From: Pyrenula massariospora
Lineage: Eukaryota; Ascomycota; Eurotiomycetes; Pyrenulales; Pyrenulaceae
Direction of reading: 5' to 3'
DNA: 64,000 nt
NCBI GenBank assembly: GCA_021030905.1
Contig: JAGFMI010000003.1
Location: 2,232,001-2,296,000 of the forward strand
Part shown: piece by piece, positions 12,238 to 24,800 of the stretch
Position numbering within the stretch: the stretch's first letter is position 1
Layout: each line of letters starts with the position of its first letter
The notes under the pieces: generated by a model
The model's input: only the letters and a program-made list of their open reading frames with translations
Told to the model about the DNA's origin: nothing
The model's database searches: none
Program-made: the position numbers and the translations under genes

Positions 12238-13040
12238 GCGTACAGAAGATTCTCCTACAGCCATGGTGTCACGGCGTTGCAGTTGTACAGGCTCCAGTGA
12301 GCATTGAATGAAGCAAAGGCGGCGGAAAGATATCCTTCGGAGAGTTTGTTCTGTAGCTTACTGTTGTAGTCATTTTCATGATGACCTCAAACATTGTCGC
12401 TAGCACACTATGACATTTGGATCATTGGTCATGGTTCCTTTTGATTAACCTTGTTTTCGACTAAAGAATAGAGTTTTCTTAAGCTTAATTTGAATACATG
12501 GCGTCCGAGAAATTGACGAGAAAGCTCTGTACCTCCAACGTTTCTTCTCAGCCGAGGTGGTTAGTGGAGCTTTGGACTTCTTTGCCAGTGGTGGTGGCGT
12601 CAGTGCATCCGGGGATCGGCGGGCAGGGGTTCTCCACCAGCATCTCGCCAATCGTAACCCAAACTTCAAAGCTTCAGATGCGTCTAGATCCAAGCTCTTG
12701 CAAGTTCCAAGCTGAACCCAAACAGTCCACGCTGAGAGGTACATACGTATTTCTCCGACTTCCACGCGCCATGTTTCTGCATAATATAGCATCTGGTTTG
12801 TCTTTGCTCCTGGACCTGACTTAGCGCCCAAAACGTGGCTCAATATCTTGCACTACTCTTTCCTATTTGTTTGAGTAACGCGTCAATTGGATCTGCGATT
12901 TCCGTGCCAGCGCAGCCAAGTTGTGTCGCGTCGCACAGGTGACAAGTTTCTCAATATCGCAGACAGCTTAAGTTTCTCTCATTCCCTTTTGCTGCGTGCA
13001 TTGGACATTAGGGTTGCCTTACTACGGCGCATCTGCCATC
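12238..13040. other. Intergenic
   Basis: About 800 bp between two plus-strand genes. Short frames occur on both strands (for example 12445-12843), but none has a family signal or plausible codon pattern. The last 200 bp, rich in TTTCTC, are probably the PNS1 promoter. Confidence 0.5.
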
Positions 13041-14676
13041 ATGGCCAGCCAGGACTATTACAACGAACCGCAGGCACAACCTCAATATAATCAGCAGCCA
13101 CAATACCAAATGCAGCAACCCCAGCAATACCAACAACAAGAACCTAAGTATGGCCAACCACCTCCAAATTATGGACAGAACTTTCAGGTGAACGGGGACG
13201 GAAAGCAGACCTTCAATCAGACTTTCAAGGTCGACAAGCCAAAGTGGAATGATCTGTGGGCTGGCATACTGGTGAGCACTATCCGTCGCGGAGAGGATTA
13301 CAAGATGACCCTATAAATAGCTTCTCCTCGTGTTCTTCGGCTTCGTCGCCGTCTCAGGACTCTCCATCCAAAAATACTCAAAGTATAAACATTTCAATGG
13401 CGGAGGCATCTATGACAGTTCGAACGACTTCTCGCTGGACACCAACACCCTCGTGCTGTTCATATTCGTCCTCTGCGTTGCTCTGGTCTTTTCCTGGGCT
13501 TATTTCCTCGCGGCGAGGGCGTTCACGAAGCAATTCATTTGGCTTACAGGAATTTTAAACATCGTTTTTGCTTTTGCGACGGCGATCTATTACCTCTACC
13601 GCAAACAATGGGGCGCTGGCATCGTCTTCCTACTTTTTGCTGTCTTTGCGGTAGTCTGTTTTGTGTCATGGATCAAGAGAATTCCCTTCGCCGTGTTGAT
13701 GCTGCAAACCTGCATGGATGTCGCTCGACACCACGGCCACGTTTTCCTCGTCAGCTTCCTCGGCGGCCTTGCCGCAGTCGCATTCTCAGCGTGGTTCAGC
13801 GTCACGCTCGTCGCCGTCTACGTCGCGTACGAGCCCGGCAGCAGCAGCAACGGAAGCAACCCCTCGTGCTCGGGTTCTGGTAGCTGTTCGAGCGCAATCG
13901 TCATCGGCCTCCTCGTCTTCATCACCTTCGCCGGCTACTGGATCTCCGAATGGCTCAAAAACACCATCCACACCACCGTCGCCGGGGTCTACGGCTCCTG
14001 GTTCTTCTGTCAAGGCAAGCCCGGCGGCCTCCCCAGCGGCATCACACGCGGCGCATTCCGCCGCGCGACGACGTACTCCTTCGGCTCCATCTCCCTCGGC
14101 TCTCTGCTCGTGGCGCTCATCAACATGCTCCGCCAGGCCTGCTCCATCGCCCAGCAGCAAGAAGCCGCCGAGGGCAATCTGATCGGCTCGATCATGTTCT
14201 GCTGCTTGGGGTGCTTCATCGGTATCCTCGACTGGGCGGTGACTTTCATCAACCGCTACGCCTTCTCGCACATCGCGCTCTACGGCAAAGCGTATATCCC
14301 GGCGGCGAAGGATACGTGGACGATGATGAAGGACCGCGGCATCGACGCGCTGGTCAACGACTGTCTGACCGGGCCCGTGCTCACCATGGGCAGCGCGTTC
14401 GTGGCGTATCTCTCGGCGCTCCTGGCGTATTTGTATCTTGAGTTTACGAAGCCGGCGTACAACGACGGCGGGACGTTTACGGCGGTGATTATGGCGTTTG
14501 CATTTTTGATCGGGTTGCAGGTTTGCCAGATCTTTACTACGCCGATTGGGAGCGGGATCGATACGATTTTTGTGGCGATGGCGTGGGATCCGGAGGTGTT
14601 GGTTAGGGAGCATCCGGATCTGTGGGGGAGGTTGGTCAGTGTGTATCCGCATATTCAGAATGCGATTCATGCTTGA
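13041..14676 (+). CDS. PNS1: Choline-transporter-like protein Pns1
   Basis: Exons 13041-13271 and 13321-14676 give 528 residues; the intron is GT-AG with phase 0. The N-terminal 70 residues are Gln/Pro/Tyr-rich and cytoplasmic. They end in FKVDKPKWNDLWAGIL, the conserved entry into the first helix of the CTL/Pns1 family. About ten hydrophobic segments follow, with the family blocks KNTIHTTVAGVYGSWFF, RRATTYSFGSISLGSLL and FINRYAFSHIALYGKAY. Substrate is uncertain: the yeast homologue is a plasma-membrane protein and human CTL1 carries choline. The second half of the gene is much richer in G and C at third positions than the first. A long open frame on the opposite strand here is a shadow caused by that composition. 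Confidence 0.92.
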
Positions 14677-15408
14677 GGGTGAGCGGGGGTGGAAAGGGGG
14701 AGAGCCCTGTCTGTTTGTTTGTCTGTATGTATGAAGAGATGGATAAGATTTTACGATTGGTTTTATGCTGGTTAGGGGTTATCAGGCATACCTGAGCTGC
14801 TAGCGACGCTGTGTTACTGTTAATGAATAATTTTTAGACTGCAGTCGAATAATTACATGAACTACCTACCTACCTACCTACCTAGTCAAGCTATCAACCT
14901 ACATCACCAAATACCACGCCACACCCTCTCATTCTCCCTTCCCCCCCCTCCTCTTCTTCCTCAACGCCCACCCCAGCCCCATCCCACCTCCCTCCCGCCT
15001 TCATCCCGCGCAAAGATTCCATCCGTGCCCAGATATCCAATCGGCTCCTTTTACGGAGTCTCCTCGGGCACCAGCACCACCGCCCTTACGTACCGTGACT
15101 ATCGATGATGGTGAATTTCTCTTCCCCAGGAAGGATAGGAAATGAGAAATGGGGAGGCGAAGGATGCCTGGGGGTAGGGGAGGGGAGGGGGCTGCGTGGA
15201 TGGGGATGTGGCGTCTGGTCCCGTTTCTAGGGGGCGTGCTGTGGCGTTGATTTGTGTTGATTTGATGCAATGCGGTGAGAAAGACATCCGTTTCGAAACA
15301 GGCTTGCTCGCCCAAATACAGAAGCTGCGTTGTCCTAGAGCAGCAAAACATACTCTAATTCCATTAAAGCGATCTAAACTGACAACCAAGTCTACTCGAC
15401 GTTATATA
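14677..15408. other. Convergent 3' region with an ACCT microsatellite
   Basis: About 730 bp between converging genes. There is a short (ACCT)n repeat near 14862-14884 and a C-rich stretch at 14940-15000. No gene is supported. Confidence 0.55.
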
Positions 15409-16152
15409 TCATACAACCCGCTTAACCTCGAAAAACCTCTTCAACCACCATACCTGGAAGATACCCTCCCCGATCAACACCCCGAGCTGGAAGATGCTCC
15501 ACCACTTGACCCGCGCATTGGTGCTCTCCGCCGTGTTGCGGTGCGTGCGCTCGCGCACCACGATGTAGCCTTGCTCATCTTTGACTTGGCTGAGGAGCTC
15601 GGAGAGTTTTTTCACTGTGACGTGCGTACAATGTTCGCGTTAGTGTGGGTCTGGGATGGGCTGTGTATATTTGGGCGAGGGGGGGGGGGTGCATACCTTC
15701 GCCTTCGAGAGGGTCCCCCGGCGCCTCGCTCTCAGGCACATAGACGATCCCGTGCACGTTGAAGGAGACCTCCTTGCTGTTCGCGGACCAGTGCTCGTTG
15801 CTGAAGCAGTACGTATGCTTCCCATTGTGCGCGGCGGTGAAGGAGTATTCCCCACTCGACACCGTCTTTTGCTGCGTCTCGAAACCGTGGACTGGGTTCT
15901 CGATCTGTTCGCGGAGTTAGTAGGGGGTTGGTGGTTGGATTGGGGTTTGGGGAGGGATACGTAGAAATCGATATCGAGGTTGCCGGAGCCGCCGAATTCG
16001 CGGTCGCCGACTTGGAAGGTGACGGTCATTTTGTCGTCGCGGTGGAGGTTTTCGTGGAAGCATTCTCGGCTGTGGGCTTTGAGGGCGATGTTGTGGGTGA
16101 GGACGAGAGAGAAGAGTGTGGACAGGAGGGCGAAGAGTGTCGGTAAGTACAT
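15409..16152 (-). CDS. EMP24: p24 family cargo receptor (Emp24 type)
   Basis: COPII/COPI vesicle cargo receptor of the ER-Golgi shuttle. Exons 15961-16152, 15697-15904 and 15409-15614 give 201 residues, the normal length. In order: a signal peptide (about residues 1-19), a GOLD domain with the conserved Cys pair (SRECFHENL and HTYCFSNEHWS), a coiled-coil linker (KKLSELLSQVKDEQGYIVVRER), one membrane helix (WWSIFQLGVLIGEGIFQVWWL) and a short tail ending RFFEVKRVV. The di-Phe in the tail is the COPII/COPI sorting signal of the p24-beta branch. All three junctions are GT-AG and in frame. The second intron (82 nt) carries an 11-base C run on the coding strand close to its donor. Confidence 0.93.
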
Positions 16153-16955
16153 GGTGGATGGTAGGGCCCTGCGGGCGCGGGGGCACAGGTTGGAAGGGAG
16201 AGGAGGGCTGAGACGATCTGGTTCTTGGAAGAAGATGTAGATGGATTGGCGGAAAAGGAAATCTGGATAGCTGCGGACGACTTTCTTTCGGGGAAACTTC
16301 GGGTAAGCGGTCTAAAGTTCCAGATGATCGAGAAAAACGTCAATGTCTTTCTGTCCCTTTTAGGTACACACTATTATGACTGCAAATACCTTGTCGTGTC
16401 GAGACGAGGTAGCAGAGATCATAGCCGATCCGATTAATAGGCAAGTGCTCACCAGCAATAAGGATTGCATTGACCACGACTTCTATTACCTAGCCTTGAT
16501 ACGGATTTAGGATAGCGAGGATATGTCTTCTAGCAAAGAAAGCCCCATCAGAAATTGCATCACATGATGATACAGACAACACGCGCAAGGTCTTCTTCTG
16601 CCGCGTTTGCATTGGAAGTAAAGCAATTGAGATGGTTACACGCAGAAGGACACTACAAGTGAAGAAATGGTGAGCAGTGAAGTTGTTGTTTCCAACCTAA
16701 CTTCACAGGTATTCTATGACCAGCCAATGATGCTGTCGACCCTTTGAGCGTCAATGACCTTCCAACTAGCATTGGATTCTTCATTTCCTCATTTCCTCAT
16801 TTTCCTAAGATATCCCTTGGGTTTACATTGGATCTCAATGAGTTTTCTCTGCATTCTCAATCTCGGTGTTCCCTTTCTCCTCCAATTGTTTACATTTCGT
16901 CACCTCCGTTGTTTGTGCCTCACTTGAGAATCTCCTTGAGTGGTTATTAGCCAAA
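16153..16955. promoter_or_regulatory. Divergent promoter region (EMP24 / SANT gene)
   Basis: About 800 bp between divergent start codons. Pyrimidine-rich stretches and a repeated TTCATTTCC-like run lie near 16781-16802. No specific element can be named. Confidence 0.35.
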
Positions 16956-18151
16956 ATGCCCTTTACGTTCCACCGCTACGTCAACGGTGAGAAAGTCAAG
17001 GTCAAAATCCCGTTTCACCACATCTTTGCGAGCAATCCGAAAGGTGCCAAAGGACACTGGGAACGGGTAAGTATATGCCAACAGTCCCGAGGAGCGTAGC
17101 ACTTGCTTCACATTCACACATTTCTGATTCTCTTTGCTGTTGTATCTCATTCTGATGACAACATTTGAGGATATGCCGCAGCTGTTCGGTTTGAGCCTCG
17201 GGATGTAGTTTTTGACCGGCACAGAATCTGATAGAGGAGTGACTAACAAGGTGTAGAAGAAGGGCGACATCTTGAACGCGAAAACTGTACTCATACCACC
17301 ACCATCTCAACCCAATGCACCGACCACCCAGTTCGCACATAGCGCCGAATACCCTCACTACCACCATTGGCCCCAAGCAGCTCAAAGTACTCCAAGAGCG
17401 CCGCCGGCTGCGACGGCTCCTAAACCTGTTCAGAACCCTACGGCACATCCCCCGCAAGCCTCTTCAGGTCAAGCCAAGCCCAACGAGGCAGGCTGGACTG
17501 CTGAGCAAGATGCTAGACTTCTTCAATTGAAGTCTGAGGAGAAAACATGGGCTCTTATTATGAGTGAGCTTGGGAAGGCTAGCAAGAGTGAAGTTCAAGC
17601 TCGGTTTAAGCTTCTCAAAAGTGGAGAAGGTTCGGAAGCCAAAGCTACCAACGTTGCTAACGCAACTGTGGCGGTCAATCCAATTACGCCAGCCAATATT
17701 GCACCCACTCCCAACAAGCAAGGCATAGCAGGCGGAAATTCATGTCAGCACAGCAAAGATGACCACGTTCGCCTAACGTGTCACAACTGCGCAGAATTTC
17801 ATAGCAGAAGTCATAAGTTCACGAGTCATCAAGTGATGGAAGCAGCAAAACTTGTGGATCAGGCGCGGGTTCAGGCCACGCAAAGGGCAACAGGTCCTAA
17901 CAATGCTGCGAGTGGGATCATGAATACAGTGAATCCTGTGAGTCTTTTTCTCATAATTCATATTGGAATTTCAAACTTAATTTTCATAGCAACAGAAAGC
18001 CGTCTCAGCACATCACAAGCAGCTGATCGCTCATTTTGCAAAGGAATGGGATGGAATCGGGGATAAATGGACAGAGGTGGCTTCACGCTTCTTTGACGAG
18101 ACTGGGAAACGTCTGTTGCCTCATGAGGCGGAGAAGATAATTCTAGGCTGA
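16956..18151 (+). CDS. SANT/Myb-like protein of filamentous fungi, function unknown
   Basis: Exons 16956-17066, 17257-17937 and 17990-18151 give 317 residues; both introns are GT-AG, the first 190 nt long. The N-terminus MPFTFHRYVNGEKVKVKIPF is compact and conserved-looking. A Pro/Ala-rich linker leads to GWTAEQDARLLQLKSEEKTW and an ELGKASKSEVQARFKLL helix, the tryptophan-spaced pattern of a single SANT/Myb repeat (about residues 110-155). A His/Cys segment (CQHSKDDHVRLTCHNCAEFH) may bind metal but is not a known finger. The C-terminal exon has a second Trp-spaced helix pair (HFAKEWDGIGDKWTEVASRFF), possibly a degenerate second repeat. Nuclear or chromatin association is inferred only. Confidence 0.68.
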
Positions 18152-18868
18152 TTAGGGATACGCATCATGAACAGCGTGAATGCCGCAGAGACAGTGACTT
18201 GCTAACATGAATTAAGGCATGAGCATTTAGGATGCAGCGAATGTGAATTGATGCTATAGAACACTGTCCGCCTTGCTCATACATCTTTTTCGTCTGCAAG
18301 GACTACAGGTCTCACACGTCTACAATATCGGTGATACTCTTCTCACAATACTAGAGACCTAAAGAAATGCACTTACAAAGGCAAAAAGCCGCATTGACCA
18401 ATGCAAAGGCCGTATTTAGGCTTCGCAGTTCCGTCCCGATCATCGTGAGCCATGGATTTGGGCCCACGTGTAGTGCAGGTAACCGGCAACAAAACGTCAC
18501 TTAGCAGAACACGGATTGAACGAAACAGACCTATGCCTTTCTCATCTTCACGTGTGATTGATAGGTCACGGATACACGGAGACACGTAGAAGGCATATTC
18601 TGCTGCGGCTGCGGGCCTGCCCAGTGGATCAAGCCGAAGGAAGCGGTGCGTTGGCATCACGACGTCGACGAACGGTGCGTGGCAGTTGGGAATTAGAGTG
18701 GGCCAAGCTTTCGGCAAGTTGACGCGCTTTCCTGGAAATTTACCTGTCAGGTTCCGCGTCCGGGACGGTCGAGGTTCACACAATCTTCATACACCACCAC
18801 CACCACCAACAGCCGCATCCACAGACCAGCGATTTGTGCCTTGTCAGAAGACGATATTTCTCTTCTAC
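18152..18868. other. Intergenic
   Basis: About 720 bp upstream of the large coiled-coil gene. A (CCA)n-like run lies near 18792-18808. Short minus-strand frames (18373-18783) carry no recognisable signal and are not called. Confidence 0.45.
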
Positions 18869-21800
18869 ATGTCTCGGTGAGATGTGGTAGCCCTTCGTTT
18901 CTTTGATCGTCCGCCTGGTGGCTCGCATTTGTTTCCTGCCCCTAAGAGATCCATTCGCGTCCTCATAACCGTACTTCTGCAAGGCAAAATTACGCCCATG
19001 ATTTGGATCTGGGACTTCTAGGCGGCAAGCAATTGCTTGCTGCTGCTGCCGCGACGGATTGTACGTCTATGCCCTCCGTGCACGTCAACTGCTAACAAAC
19101 GGCTCAGCGCACTCGCCTGAACCTCCTTTCCAACAAGTAGCCACTTTTCTAGGACGCACACCGCAGCCATCAACCCTAGGTCTGTCACCGAATGGCAGGA
19201 GCAGTCCCGCCCTAACATTGGAGGACACCAATTCCCATCAAGCATCTTCTCCCCTTTCGCCTACCCTGCCAGCTCTTCCTCGCTTGGAACGGCCTCGAGC
19301 AGCCTCTGGCCAAACTCCTGCTCGCACTCGATCATCCAGCAGTGCATACTACGCTGCCGCCTGGGGATCTCCTTATGCTACGCCAAGTCCTTCGAGGCCA
19401 GTGTTCAGCGGGAAGAGAGCAAATACTTTGAACAGTGAACTTTTGGGCTCATCGCCGCCTTTAGTTAGGTCCGAGGGTACAAGAAAGTCTTTCCACGACT
19501 TTAAAACGTCCAACCGAGCGCCTCCATTTGCAGACAGGACTTCTACATCATTGAGATTCCCGTTGACCCGCGAGCCGTTTTCTGCCAAATCAGAGCGGCC
19601 GAACTGGTTAAGTGATTCGGAAAGCGACGCCGACAAAGCAACAACGTTGATAAAAGAGGAAAAGGGGAGCTTCGACCATTGGCTAGACATAAGCGAAGAC
19701 TCCTTCGACGAGACCAACCTGACCACGCCTACTTTGAAGCACTTCAAGGATCCAAGACAGAGCATCAAACAAAGAAGCAAAGTTCGACAATCTCATAGCA
19801 GCCAAGATAGTTGCTCTACTGTCAGGCCAGACGATCTCTGGGCCCATCCTCAAGTGAATTCAACCGTTGCAGAATTTTCCGGGGACAGACGAGCTCCAAA
19901 TAATAAAAGGAACCTTGGTGTCAAAATGGAGTCTCCAGAGAAGCCGCTACCTGGCCTGCCAATTGAGGTAGCCAATAACAATCCTGATGAAGGCAGCAAG
20001 CCATCCAACCTAAAGCCACGGCCACCTATGCCAGCAGGTGTATCTTTTCAAAGACCTAAGAAAAGAGTGGTCTGGAAGGGTAAAGCTTGTATAATCGCAC
20101 TGCCACTGGACGATCAGCGTGGCTCCAAAATCCAGCTCTTATCCTCTTCGGACGTAGAAGATCGGATGAAGAAATGGGAATTAGGAGGCTTTGATACACG
20201 AGGGTTTGTATTGGATGATGGTCATCAGGACGGAGGACAAAGTTGCGCGGTGTATCCAGATCCGAAAGAGATGCAGATTGAACACTCAAAAAGGAGTTTT
20301 AAAGTTACTATCCCTAACAAGGCTGAATGGGATGCATGGATCCGACAGCTAAAAGAGGAGAAGCTTCGAGCTCTGGGAGTAAGCTTTGGCGACGAGGAAC
20401 CGCCTCGGCAGAATCCGAGCCCATTCTCAGGTACTATGAGTCGTTCTTCTTCATATCATCCTGGTCTTCCGATTTCACCTCCAAATGCAACGTCTACCGC
20501 AAGCAGCCGAGGCATAAACGGTGTTCATCCGTTCACACCTGCCTCGAATATGTCGACGAATCCGAGTACTCAGATTCCTTCTGGACCATCTCCGGCCTTT
20601 CAGCAAAGTGCGAATCGTGGACAGCCATCTGTTGCGATTCCCTTCAACGACAAGCGTGGGGAATCTCCTTTTGGACAACAAACTCACCCGGCAATATCTG
20701 GATTCCACCGAGTTAATTCCCCACCGGGATACTTTACTCCTCAACCTGGTGGCGTGTCACCAATGGCTCCTGCTAATTTTAAGAATCTGGGTGAGGTTTT
20801 ATCACCTGTTTCTCCGTTTCCCAGCGACGAGCGCAATATGAGTCCCCAGCCGGACAGCATGTTCAAACAAATGCAAAGGCAACAAGAAGAGCTTCAGGCA
20901 CAATTTCATCAACAGCAACAAAGCTCTGCCAATATCCCCACATCACGTCGCGATACTCTGGATCGAACACCGGCGTTTAATGAGATCCGAGATCTGTCTA
21001 ATATTGAAATCGCACATCCTACACCTCGAAGTCACAATCGTAATGTGTCCGAAGCTTTAGAAAGGGGTGTCGATGCTGTTGAAGATCCCCTTGAGAGGAC
21101 TATTCGCATGCAGCTGCAGAACCGTGACGCTGTTGTAGATGATCGCCGTGAGCCAGCCATGCAAGGCACAAGCAGGTTGGGTGAGAAATCATCACCTTCT
21201 CTCGCGGAGTTGGTATCACGGGCTGCTAACCCTACGATACCATCTCTACCGAAGAACGATTCTGAAGTTTCCGAACCATCTGACTCGAAATTGAACGCAT
21301 GGGGTATTCCAACAGAGACGTCTAGATCTTTGCAAAAGCCTCCAGGCATGGGTCATCGCTCGAAACCTTCCACTGTCGGATTGAATGTCGAAGCTAAAGA
21401 ATTTGTCTTCAACCCGAAAGCATCATTTACCCCAGGCAACTTCTCTTTCAGTGGTAGTGATTTTGAACCGTCTGCTGCGAGCAAGAAACCTTCAAAGCCA
21501 ACGTCGAACTCTTCGTTTGGGACAAATTCGGGCTTCAACGTTGCAGCCCCTGCATTTACTCCGGCTAGTTTTGTTCCCTCCGGAGGTTCTAAGTCAGAAT
21601 TCAAATTCGGATCTGACCTTAAAGTGGATGCGCCTGAATTCAATCCGACGTTGCCTGCTTTTGGAGTTGATAAGCAGCAGCCTAAAGAAGCACCAGCTGA
21701 TTCAGGACCAAAAATCTTTGGTGATTTTAAACTTGAAGGCCCATCGAAGGCAAACCGACGGTCAAAGGCTGTTCCAATTGTTCGGCCTGATGATAGCGAG

Positions 21801-24800
21801 AGTGATCAACGAAAGCAGACAGAACATGAAGAGGACGAACAAGGAAGGGTTGGCCAAGCTGAAGCTCTCCGAAAGAGAGCACGGCGTTTTGGCAGTGACA
21901 GGGAATTCACACCTGCGAGCACTGCATCGCCTCCACTTTTGCGTGACGTGGATAATAACGTGATTTCTCATGCACAATCTGAGAAAGAGACTCGACTTAG
22001 TCCATCAGAGAAAGAGAATCGCACGCTTGTGGACATTGCAACGTCTGACTCTGAGGAATTGCCACAAAGCATTGATCAAAAGCTTCAAGCCGTTGGAGAT
22101 GTCAGAGCACAGCTTGTTGATGAAACGCAGGAGATCCCGGCGTCTTTGAGCGCTGAGCCGGAAGTCAAATTAAGATTAGCACCAGATGTTGCCAATAGCA
22201 TGATAGATGTGGAGACCGAACGCTCAGACCTGGAAGACGGCGAACTTGACAACCTTGACGTTCCATCTTCGCCACCAAGGCCTGGATCGAATCACAAATA
22301 TACTCGTTCGTCACTTTCTGCAGCTGCGAAGCCATTTGAGCCTAGATTCGTACACACTCCGGAACCTCAACTGTCAGATGTGTCAACCGCGGCGCAGGTT
22401 GGGCTCGACCAGGATCATCAAAAACATACAGTGTTCTCAGATGAGAGCGCTGATTCAAGACAGGAGCCACGCGGCTTAGCAGCATCACGGTTCGCAAATG
22501 ACAGCGTCGACCTACTGCCTAAAAATCAAGGCTTGGCAGCGTCGCGATTTGCAGATAAAAGTGTTGATTTACTGCAAAAGCGGCCTGGCTTACAAGCATC
22601 GCGATTTGCAGATGAAAGCTTTGATCAGAAGTCGACAGACAGTGGCCTAGAGGCTTCACGATTTGCGCCTTCTCCACCACGAGAGTTACAAATTGAACCA
22701 GGGAGAAATCTTGATGCTCACGAAGCTGCGCATAGGGTGGAGGGAAGTGTCTCGTCAAGGGACGTGATGGCAAACAAATTTCCTTTGGAAAATGACTACC
22801 CATCCTCTGAAACAGACGAGGTTCAGAAATTTGCGGAACCTGTGGAGGTAGATTCTGTCAGATCATCGTTCCCTCCTGAGAATGCTCTCATTTCACCATC
22901 ATTTGAGGAAATTGATGCTGTCATGAAGCAACTTAATGAGGCAGACTCAGAGCTTGGAATTGAAAGATCAGATCCAGCATTACCGCCCTCAAGTCCACTG
23001 TTGAAACCTCCAGTAACTCTAAGGAGTGACGCGCCGAGCCCGAGTCCGAAGAGAATACAACCTCTTCAGCCAAGGCATATTCCCGAAGAAAGCACAGAAA
23101 TTGATGTTCAGTCGCCTCAATACCCGCTCGGTCTTGGAATCAAAGCCCCGGTGCATAATCTGAACAAACACATAGATGAAGACCGTACAAGCGATTGGAA
23201 CGACATGTTGGAATCGTCTGCTGACGAGGAGAAATTCCATGGCCGCTCTCAATATTTCGACAGTCATGTTGACCATCTTGTTGGTGGTATCATAGACCGT
23301 AGACTGGCGCCTTTGGAAAGAACGCTTGAGGTGATGCAGCGGTCATTGTCTCTTATGGTTTCTGGACGACCTTCACGGATGACTACGGAGGTGGAGCTGA
23401 GCGATGCAGATGACGAAGATGAGGAGATCTTTGCACCATATCGTTCTCGATCTCCGAATAGGAAGCGAGGCCGATCTAGTCACGACACTCTGAAGAACAC
23501 AATGCTCGAGGCGTTAGAGACTCATCGTGAGACCGCACCCAAACCGACTGCGAATGTGGATCTATCTAGGATGTACGAAGTCTTGGCCGAAATGAAGATG
23601 CTAGCGGAGCCAGCTGCTTTGCAAGATCGGGCTGCTGAGTTAAGGTCAGTCATGGAAGATGTGATTTCTGCGCATCCGCGGTTGCACGGGCCTTCTGGGA
23701 CTATTGCCCCGCCAGACCGAACCGACCTGAAATCTGTCGTCGAAGATGTTATCTCTACTCACCCACGATTCCGGGGGCTTCGCGTCAATAGTGATCACGA
23801 GAATGGCGTGGAGAAGTTGAAGCTACAGGTCGATGGTCTTGAAACAATGCTGAAACTCGCCAATGAACGAGCTGATGAAGAATACAAGGCAAGAAGATTC
23901 GCTGACGAAGAACACGCCGAAACGAGACGACTTCTTAGGCTCGCCGAAGAAGAAGCTGCTCAACATAGGGAGTCATCTGAAGAGGCAGAACGTTCCCTTC
24001 ATGAATTTGCCTTGGAACGAAAAGATAATCAGGAACTTCATCATGAGATCTCTGATCTTTCACTCAAGAACGCTGCTCTTGAAACGACCTTGGAAGAGTA
24101 TCGCCTGTCTCACGACCAGTGGAAGAACGACATCCACGAGGAGAGGTTGAAGGTCAAAGAGCTTCGCGGAACACTTTATGTGCTTAGGAAGCAGATTGAA
24201 GAGGGAGCTGAAGCACGACAAGGTCTCCGCACGAAGTTCGAGCGCTTGCAGGAAGACATGATTCAAGCTTCGAGAGAGATCGCCAACGACCATGCTGCCT
24301 GGATGCGCAAAGAACAGAGGTTGGAAGGCCGGATCGATCAAATGCAGATGGCATTGGATAGTGAAACTCAAGCGAAACGACAATTACACAACAGGGTTCA
24401 AGAATTACTCAAAGACCAGGAGGCTTCTACCAAGGCACAGATCGCTTTGGAGAATGCAAATGGCGAGCGAGCTAAGGCTCACGAAGCTCTCGCTGCACTA
24501 CAGGCTAGACATGACGAGCACCAATATTTGGCACGAAATACTCAAGCGGACCTTCAGAACGAAATCGCGAGATTGAAGAATGACTTTGAAAATGCGAGCC
24601 TTGATGCCGATAGAGCTAGAGCACGGCAAGAAGCTTTAGTCGAGGAGGCCATTGAAGCAAAAAGAGAAGCTCTCCTTCGAGCGTCCGAGTCAAAGGAAAC
24701 GTTTCTCCAGGAACAATCAACATTCCATGAGCGGGCTCTGAATGACTTGCGGGAGAGACACGCCCGAGCTCTGCACAATTCTAGTGAAGATCGCCAGCGC

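Noticed and set aside
12445-12843. Overlapping frames on both strands between the ligase and PNS1
   Set aside because: Mutually antisense, no family signal, no plausible splice pattern.
13786-14670. Long open frame on the minus strand opposite PNS1 (294 codons)
   Set aside because: It is an Arg/Glu/Ala-rich shadow caused by the GC-rich third positions of PNS1; no start context or family signal.
18373-18783. 136-codon minus-strand frame
   Set aside because: No recognisable domain and no coding-like composition compared with neighbours.
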